64,000 nucleotides of DNA. Origin: Myotis daubentonii. Taxonomy: Eukaryota; Chordata; Mammalia; Chiroptera; Vespertilionidae. Positions 57,027 to 64,000 of the stretch are shown here, piece after piece. The notes below the pieces were generated by a model. That model had not been told where the DNA came from, ran no database searches, and worked only from the letters and a program-made list of their open reading frames with translations. Position 1 is the first letter of the stretch. The number at the start of each line of letters is the position of its first letter. Location of the stretch: positions 94,106,433 through 94,170,432 of the forward strand of contig NC_081842.1 in assembly GCF_963259705.1 (NCBI RefSeq), in the 5' to 3' direction. Position numbers and translations under genes: made by a program.

Positions 57027-57116
57027 ATACATGTAAGATCTTTGGTTGATCTCTTCCTGCCCTCCCTGCTCCTCCTCCTCTAAGATTCATTAGTCTGTTC
57101 CATGTTTCCATGCCTG
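57027..57116 (-). mobile_element. L1 3' UTR scrap, antisense
   Basis: 'tgtaagatctttggttgatc', C/T-rich text and 'gattcattagtctgttccat' match the complement of the L1 3' UTR. Confidence 0.6.
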
Positions 57117-57210
57117 TGCATTGAGTGTCTGCCCCCTGGTGGTCATTGCACATCATAGCTACTGGTTGAACAGTTGAATGGTCATATGGTCACTTAGGCT
57201 TTTATATATA
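57117..57210 (-). mobile_element. Helitron 5' end fragment
   Basis: Minus strand: TATATATAAAAGCCTAAG terminus, then the 'gctatgatgtgcaatgacca' block. It abuts the 3' CTAG of the helicase-bearing Helitron, forming a head-to-tail junction on the minus strand. Its own 3' part is missing. Confidence 0.78.
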
Positions 57211-59354
57211 CTAGTGGTCCGGTGCACAAAATTTGTGCACATTGAAGGGGAATTAATTAGAGGAAATATTTTAATATTGCTATTTTCCCTTTCTCTATAA
57301 TAAAAGTGTGAGAGATAAAAGGAAATGAGTACGATGTATATGAAAATAATACATAATTTTATTAATAAATAAACAATAATAAAATGATATAACAACAACA
57401 AACTCATGATAAAAAAACAACACTGATGCAAATAATGACTGATAAAGTGATTAAACTTATTCTAATATCTCCCTGTATACCACATTAAGAGTAAAAACAC
57501 TTTCAGAGTGCTTGACTAATTTCCCTTGGGATAGAGTATTTACAACTTTAACTTTAACATCACACGCTCTTCGAACTCAAGAGAAAGCAACATATAATTG
57601 ACCATGTGTGAAAATGGGTTCAGGTAAGAATATTTCTACACTGTCTAGAGTTTGTCCTTGTGATTTATTAATAGTCATTGCAAATGCTGGCATCACGGGA
57701 AACTGTCAGCAATTTAATTTAAATGGGAGACCAGTGTCAGATGAGGACAAATCAATTCTTGGAATCAGAACAACCTCTCCCTCTGCAGATCCGGTTAATA
57801 CTTCAGCTTCGATAATGTTAGGTCATAATCTTTTGATAATAAATCTGGTACCATTACAAAGACCCCATTTACTATTGAGATTTCTCAATAGCATGATGAT
57901 TTCACCCACTTTAAATTTTAGTTTATGACACGGCATTCCCGAAGGAGTCATACTATTAAGAAATTCAATGGGAAAATTTTCCTTTTCAGCATCATCTGTT
58001 GAGTCAATGGAATCATTACTCAAATATGTGTGAAAATCTCCATCAAGTATATCCAAAATTTCTTCATTTAAGTTTTGACATGCTCATATTTTGGACAAAG
58101 AATTGCACGTTTAGATATTTTTTTATTATTACCTATAGATATACTATTTCCAAAGGTGGCTTCCAATAATAGATCCGTCACAAATCATTTCATGGGGGAT
58201 TTCAATAATATCTGTTCCTAAATGAAAACTGCTATCAAGTTTGCCATCTCCAAGTTTTACTAACCATTCACTATAAGCAGAATCCTCTGATCTCATATTG
58301 TTGTAAGAGACAACTTTCTGAACATCCCCAAACACTGCAGTACTTTAAACTCATTTGTACTATGGCCGATTGCATAGCGTGTGGTACAATACTGAGACAT
58401 TGTCAAAAATCCCCTCTGAAAAGGAGAACTTTCCCACCAAATGTAACACTCAAATTCATAATTTCTCTTAGTAATGTATCTATGGCATTTATAGCATGAC
58501 TGGATGCCATGGTGCATTCATCAATAATAAGAAGTTGGGCCTTTTTAATGATTTTACCAACTTCGCTCTTTATATCTAGTCTAGAAATTGAAGTTTCATT
58601 TAATGGAATTGGTAATTTATATTGGGAATGAAAGGTTCTTCCACCAAGAAGTACATTTTCAGCAATTCCTGTAGACTCTGGGTAAAACAGTACCACCACG
58701 ACCTCTAATATAATGTGTTAAAACTTGATACAGATATGTTTTCCCACTACCACCTGGACCATCCAAGAAAACGCATTTGGGGTATACAGTTTGATCTTCG
58801 ATGGCTGAAGTTATAGTCTTAAAAGCTGCCAACTGTTCATCATTCAGAGAATTTATCAAAACCTCTGCCCTTTGTGGCTCACACAATTGATCACATGTAT
58901 TTGCATTTGTTAATAAAGGATAGTCTGGAAGTTTGAAATGTGAACATTTCATTCCATGCAATGTGAATACCTCCTGAATTTCGTTAAGGGCATGCATTTC
59001 ACAGTTTACACAGGCACCTTGTTTGGCGTGGCCGGTGGAAGATCGGTGCATTAGCACCTGCCAGCCCTGGATCCCTGTGGGAGGGCTGTTTGTGGGTGTG
59101 GCCGGTGGCGGATCACTGCGGTCCCGCCCCCCAGCCCTGGGTCGGGTCCCATACAGGCCGCCTGCCACCCGGGTTGTAGATAGCAGGCCCGGATGGCAGC
59201 AGGACAGGTGGGATGGCACTGTCCCGCCCTGCCTGCAGTATGCAAATTAGCCGCCATCTTTGTTGGCAGTTAATTTGCATATTTCCCTGATTAGCCAATG
59301 GGAAGCGTAGTGGAGGTACGGTTAATTACCCTTATTGTCTTTTATTAGATTAGA
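57211..59354 (-). mobile_element. Helitron derivative with helicase remnant
   Basis: Minus strand: 5' TCTAATCTAATAAAAGAC at the right, a non-autonomous-type 5' region to about 59035, a decayed helicase gene, and a 3' 19-bp palindrome gtgcacaaaatttgtgcac and CTAG at the left. The Rep (HUH nickase) part of an autonomous Helitron is absent. It therefore looks like a deletion derivative of the autonomous HeliBat that supplied the family's enzyme. Confidence 0.9.
57470..59035 (-). pseudogene. Helitron PIF1-type helicase domain, decayed
   Basis: Motifs in order on the minus strand: NDEQLAAFKTI, Walker A GPGGSGKT (58760-58737), STGIAENVLLGGRTFHSQYK, DEC box LLIIDECTM (about 58535-58508), GGKVLLFRGDF, NMRSEDSAYSEWLVKLGDGK, a FLNSMTPSGMPCHKLKFKVG / IMLLRNLNSKWGLCNGTR block, motif [13 protein letters not shown] and motif VI QLYVAFS-stop-VRRACDV. 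Frame changes near 58690 and 58400 plus in-frame stops break it. The helicase unwinds DNA during rolling-circle transposition. This covers most of the helicase domain but no Rep domain. Confidence 0.9.
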
Positions 59355-59463
59355 TAGATGGCAATAAATTGAATTTCGATAAAGCCACTGACTTTTGTGT
59401 AAATTTTTAAACCATATCTTATCTTTTCAAAGTAAATTGAAATCTCTGATCTTATATTACTTA
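59355..59463. other. Short spacer between Helitrons
   Basis: AT-rich, nothing recognised. Confidence 0.6.
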
Positions 59464-59710
59464 CTAGAGGCCCAGTGCACTAATTCGTGCACTGGTGAGG
59501 TCTAGCCGCCTGGCCCCAATCAGGGTGGGGGAGTCTGACCGGGGGGCGGGGCTGGCAGGGGGGAGGGGTTGTGGGTGGTTGGCTGGCCAGCCCCACCCCC
59601 GATCAGGCAGGTTGGCCACCACAGTGCACATCATAGCCACTGGTTGTTCTGGTCATTCTGGTCATTCTGGTCCTTGTGCCGTTCAGTCTCTTGGCTTTTA
59701 TATATATAGA
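59464..59710 (-). mobile_element. Short Helitron
   Basis: Minus strand: 5' TCTATATATATAAAAGCC at the right; 3' 'gtgcacgaattagtgcac' hairpin and GGGCCTCTAG at the left. 247 bp. Confidence 0.9.
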
Positions 59711-62700
59711 TAGTAATACTATAAAAAACAAAATACCAATAAAAAGGAGAGTAGTGTATTATAAAAGGAGAATTAGGAGAGTAACAAGTTCAACTTTGAA
59801 TTTAGTAATTTATAAAATTGAAATGTAATGGTATTTTTTCATAATATATTCAAACATGTTCTTAAAAGGACATTTCGAGAGACAGATGATTACTTAGGAA
59901 ACAGATGATGAATAGAGCTAATGACTATTCCTTGGCCCATTATATCAGTGAGATGATCACAAAAAAGTACAATTTTTGTTTAGATAATTTTAAATGAGTG
60001 ATTAAGAATAGAAGTTGAGGATTTATAATCCTCTTCTATAGTGAAGTTATGTTGTTTAATTCTTAAACCATTGTTAAAATAATAAAGAAAATGTTTTGAT
60101 TTAAACAAAGACTCATTTTACCAAACTCTTTTTCATTTGATCTAGGATTCTTTTATTGGCAGCATGAATAAATGGAGATGTCTATTCTTTTAAAAAAAGC
60201 ATTAATCTTGCATATTTGTTTTCAACACACTAGGCAATTATTTTGTTAGTGCAATTCATTTTTTCTAATGCTACCCATCCCCTTCACAATAAGAATACAT
60301 AATAATTCTCATATTAGTTGTCTCATTAAGCAAAAGTTGTGTCTGTATATTCTGGATATCAGGATATGCTTCTTATTATTACAAAGTTTGGAAAATTTCA
60401 ATTCTTCCAATACTTTTTACAACTGTGGGAATTTTATTTTATTTATTTTATTTTCACATGATATGGGTATTGTCACTGAAATATTGGATTTCCCTTTTAT
60501 AGATAGGTTAAGCCCTACACATTTTTATTAAAGAAGGAACCTTCAGGGACCTATCACAAAAGAATGATTTAAAGTGACCTAAGTATAAGACTTCATGGAG
60601 TTCTGATGATTCAAAAGTTTTATTTATTAAGACTCAATCCACCATTACTTCAGATAGTCATTTTAGAACATTTTTGGTCAAAATTCAACAAATAAAGTAA
60701 ATATCTCTTAAACAATATACAATTAATGGTTGACTTCCTCTATTAAACTCTAGGTATTTATGCTTTCACATAATGAGTAACTTTGGACTATGGAAATATT
60801 TATATATGTTTTCTTAGAATGCTAAATCTATTAGAGATTCATCTAAAAACAAAGCAAACAAATTATGTATAGATAATTTTTGAACAATTAAATAGCCACT
60901 GATATACTTTCCTTATCATCAACACTCTAAATAGAATACTTCAATGAATACCAACTTTATAAAATGTTTGCTCATCAAAGATAATTGTACTCAGGGTATA
61001 TTTATAAAAATTGTACAAGCATGACTCCAGGTAGTGCATGAGAGTTAAGCCAGGTTTTTATGTGTATGACTCATGTGCTTGGTGTATTTTATATGAAATT
61101 ATTATGTCCATGTACATGCTGCACAGTGTATCAGGATATAAATAATTCACTAAAATGTTTTGAACAGTTTTCAAGTTGTAGAAATTATTTAAGAAGCAGA
61201 GGCTCAAAATAAGGACAGTGCATCAAGGTATGTGAAAGCTTAAAATTTGAAAAGAATAACACTGATAACCTAAAAAATAAAACCTATGTTATCATTTAAA
61301 ATGCAAAATTCATACATTGCAATCACAAGTTCAATATAAAAAAACAATCATCTATACGTATCAAGAGATTAAAGCCTAATAAGTTTGGGGTTGATGAAAA
61401 CAGTTTATTATAATCTGTCTGGATCCATAATATGTGTTTACCAAAATAAACTAATCTTAGCAATAGAAAATATAAAAGTAGAAATTTTAATTTTATATCA
61501 AATACCAATTTCTCACTCTCTGTATAAACAAACTGTGATGAGAATGTAAATTTCACAAAGATTAACTAGAAATAAAACACTCATAGCCAGCAAAAACCAA
61601 TTAGCACATACTTGAAAAAGAGTATTACATATTTGCTAAGAGATTATAGATATTTTGGTAGACTTTATTAATTTAATTAAAACTATTGTACAGATAGAGA
61701 GAATAATAAATTAGTAATTTGAGAAATTATGATTTTATTATTGATCCTGCTGGAAAATAGACTTTATACATTTCATTTTCCTTTTGCTTATTTAATTCTC
61801 TTATCAAAGTCAGCCAACATATAAGTAAAAAGATCTCTCTACAACATGAAAAGTTAAATGATCTCTAAGACAACTGTTGGAAAAATTATTTTGCATATTC
61901 ACATTATAGTATGACTGATCACAATAATTAATTTTATTTATATAATCTGGGGTTCAATATCACTCATTTAAATCTCATCATAATCTCTAACAAATATATA
62001 CTATTGGTTTTAGCAACATGGACTCTAAATAGGTTGATTCTCCATAAGTTAAATTACAACTAAATTACAAATAACTCTACAAATATATATGATAATGAAC
62101 ATCAATATTAAAACATCATCATAATATAAACACTCATATTTTGTGGAAAGAAAAACTGTGAAATGAAGCTTCTTTTATTATGAAGAGGTGTGTCTGTAAA
62201 TTAACTGGTAAATTATATGTAAGCTTAATATAGCTGGTTTTTATTGTTGAGGTGTGAAATATTAGCATAACTTGGTACTTAGTAATGTGGATTTACACAT
62301 TTTATTAACATCATGTTATATTTTGCTCCAAGAAAAGTGACTTTAAAAATAAAACATCAACATAAATATTACAATAGAGGAAAAGTGTAGGCATTTTGTG
62401 AGAAAATTTATAGGTAGTCAAGCTGAAATATAAGGAATTATATTCTTCCTAGAAAGCAATGTGTTTTCCTGAATTAATCTGGAATATTTCCTCAATTTTC
62501 CTGATTTTGTAGAAATATTATAAAATTTTTGTGACATAAAATTTCTGCACATAAACGAATGTGAAAGAAAAATCACCTGACCTTTAAAATTTAGGATAGC
62601 TCTGTAATTAGGAGTGTATCTAAATATTTTAACTTTTGAAATATGTTTGGTCAAAAAGAATTATTTTCACTGAAACACATTTTTTTTTAATCAAAATAGC

Positions 62701-63107
62701 CAATAAGAATGTGACAGCCCGAAAATATTTGGACAATATGTTTTTAGACAGTGATTATGATTGTTAAATTATTATTTTTAGGTGACAGATGCATTGCAAT
62801 CTGGCTCACATTGTTATTAATCATTTTCTAAAAATGTATTATATTTTATATTACCACAGTTTCTCCACCTAGGTTAAGTCTGTATTAAACAAAACAAAAC
62901 ACTTTTCCAGAATCCAAACCAGGTCCCAGGTACTATGCTATGGACTGGAGAAAGAGGTGTGGGTGTATGTGGGGAGAAGGAGAAAAGAACAGTTACTTAG
63001 AAACAAAGTTTTCTCAGCAGAAATTTTACTTATTATGTATGTAGCATGTACTTAGTAATCATTATTTTACCCATATTTTTACTTCATGTTTGTTAATCCT
63101 CACCTGA
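59711..63107. other. Long AT-rich stretch without recognisable features
   Basis: About 3.4 kb with no Helitron, Ves or L1 sequence I can see, and only short frames. It is the longest repeat-poor stretch in the window. Confidence 0.6.
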
Positions 63108-63222
63108 GATTATTTTTTCCATTGATTTTTTTAAGAGAGAGTGGAAGGGAGGGAGATAGGGAGGGATGGAAGGAGGGAGAGAGAGAGGGAGAGAGGAAGA
63201 GAGAGAGAGAAATTGATGTGTG
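63108..63222 (-). mobile_element. Ves SINE 3' part
   Basis: Minus strand: CT-rich region, AATCAATGGAAAA and the TCTCAGGTGAGG tail. The tRNA-like head is absent; a GGGA/GA-rich run replaces it. Confidence 0.7.
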
Positions 63223-64000
63223 GTAAGGTTTAGCTGGTGACATGGGCTGTGAAAGAATTCACAACTAAGAGAAGAGATGCAGAGGGAAAATTTATTTTAC
63301 TTTCCAAGGGAGGAAAGGGCTGGTGTATTGCTAGTCAAGTGTATTTCTAGGACAGTGAAGAGAAAGTGGCTTGCTTTTTTTTTTTTTTTTTTTTTTTTAA
63401 TCCTCACCCCAGCATATTTTTCCATTGATTTTTAGAGAGAGTGGGAGGAAGGGAGAAAGAGGAGAAGGAGTGGGAGAAAGAAACATTGATACATGTGTGT
63501 GAGAGAAACATATTGACTGGTTGCCTCCTGCATGTGCCCCAACTGGGGGTCTGGGATAGAATCTGCAACTGAGGTATGTCCCCTTGAATGGGAATCGAAC
63601 TCACAACCATTTGGCCGAGGGCTGATGTTCTAACCACTGAGAAACACCGGCCAGGGTTGGTTTGCACTTGCTGTAAAGGGCAAGCATTTGCTGTTTCTGA
63701 GTGAAGATGAAGGGGAAGGGATTGTGTGGAAAGTGACCAGATGTGTATTGGGGGGAGGAGGACAGAGTTGTCTTGAAAAGTTACAGTTTCTTTTTGTTTT
63801 TTTCCAGGAGACATTTCAGCAGATGTCCTAAGGAGGTGTCTTATCAGTATGTTTCCCAAGCCTGTAAAACAATCTTAGAACAAAAGTTATAAAAGGTTCA
63901 AAAGGGAAATCTGTTTGAAGGAGAGAGAGAAGAAGGTTAGGGGATGAGGAGGAGCAAATTATCACAAAGTTGTTCAAACAGCAGGGAGGAGGGTGGTGGA
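63223..64000 (-). mobile_element. Probable endogenous-retrovirus LTR, cut by window end
   Basis: Minus-strand features: TTATAA-type TATA box near 63888-63895, AATAAA signal at 63291-63296, then a U5-like stretch ('gaattctttcacagccc') to the left edge. A Ves SINE splits it. The U3 part runs past the window. No viral gene is visible. Confidence 0.45.
63393..63657 (-). mobile_element. Ves SINE nested in the LTR
   Basis: Minus strand: 'accctggccggtgtttctca', diverged B box, CT-rich stretch and the AATCAATGGAAAA tail with a long A run (T run at 63375-63399 on plus). Flanking tggcttgc / tggtttgc is the likely target duplication. Confidence 0.87.

Overview
This is nuclear genomic DNA of a vespertilionid (vesper) bat, read from its repeat content. 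It carries many HeliBat-type Helitrons (5'-TC, 3'-CTAG with a GTGCAC hairpin), Ves SINEs (tRNA-derived, 11 copies or parts), cut-and-paste DNA transposons of the hAT and Tc1 groups, bat-type LINE-1, and a few endogenous-retrovirus LTRs. That combination is known from Vespertilionidae. I see no host protein-coding exon, tRNA, rRNA or bacterial-type gene. The window is intergenic or intronic. By my boundaries Helitron DNA makes up about 20 kb, close to 31 percent.

Layout. 1-9890: Helitrons, including a 2.5-kb copy with non-Helitron GC-rich DNA and two head-to-tail pairs or fusions, in AT-rich DNA. 9891-25305: one essentially full-length LINE-1 (about 6 kb of its own sequence) cut into pieces by about a dozen nested insertions. 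These are Helitrons, a Ves SINE, a 5'-end-only L1, an internally deleted L1, a SPIN-like hAT and another hAT. One insertion is a 2.96-kb composite Helitron carrying about 1.8 kb of captured non-Helitron DNA. 25306-37658: AT-rich DNA with Helitrons, L1 pieces on both strands and an old hAT. 37659-41570: a GC-rich hairpin-array Helitron, a Tc1 element with a still-open C-terminal transposase frame (DD36E spacing) in a TA microsatellite, and an LTR. 41571-56854: mostly unassigned AT-rich DNA with a solo LTR, SINEs, a Tigger-like element and a minisatellite grown out of an L1 3' UTR. 56855-59710: a Helitron cluster with a 2.1-kb derivative carrying a decayed Helitron helicase domain. 59711-64000: plain AT-rich DNA, then an LTR with a nested Ves SINE running off the end.

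The genes present are all transposon genes and all are broken: L1 ORF1 and ORF2, the Helitron helicase and a truncated Tc1 transposase. The main biological content is the record of insertion order (L1 first, then Helitrons, then SPIN/hAT inside or beside Helitrons) and evidence for Helitron read-through capture.

Family names come from memory of the families. Boundaries marked by target-site duplications or by continuity of the interrupted host element are read directly. Other boundaries are approximate.
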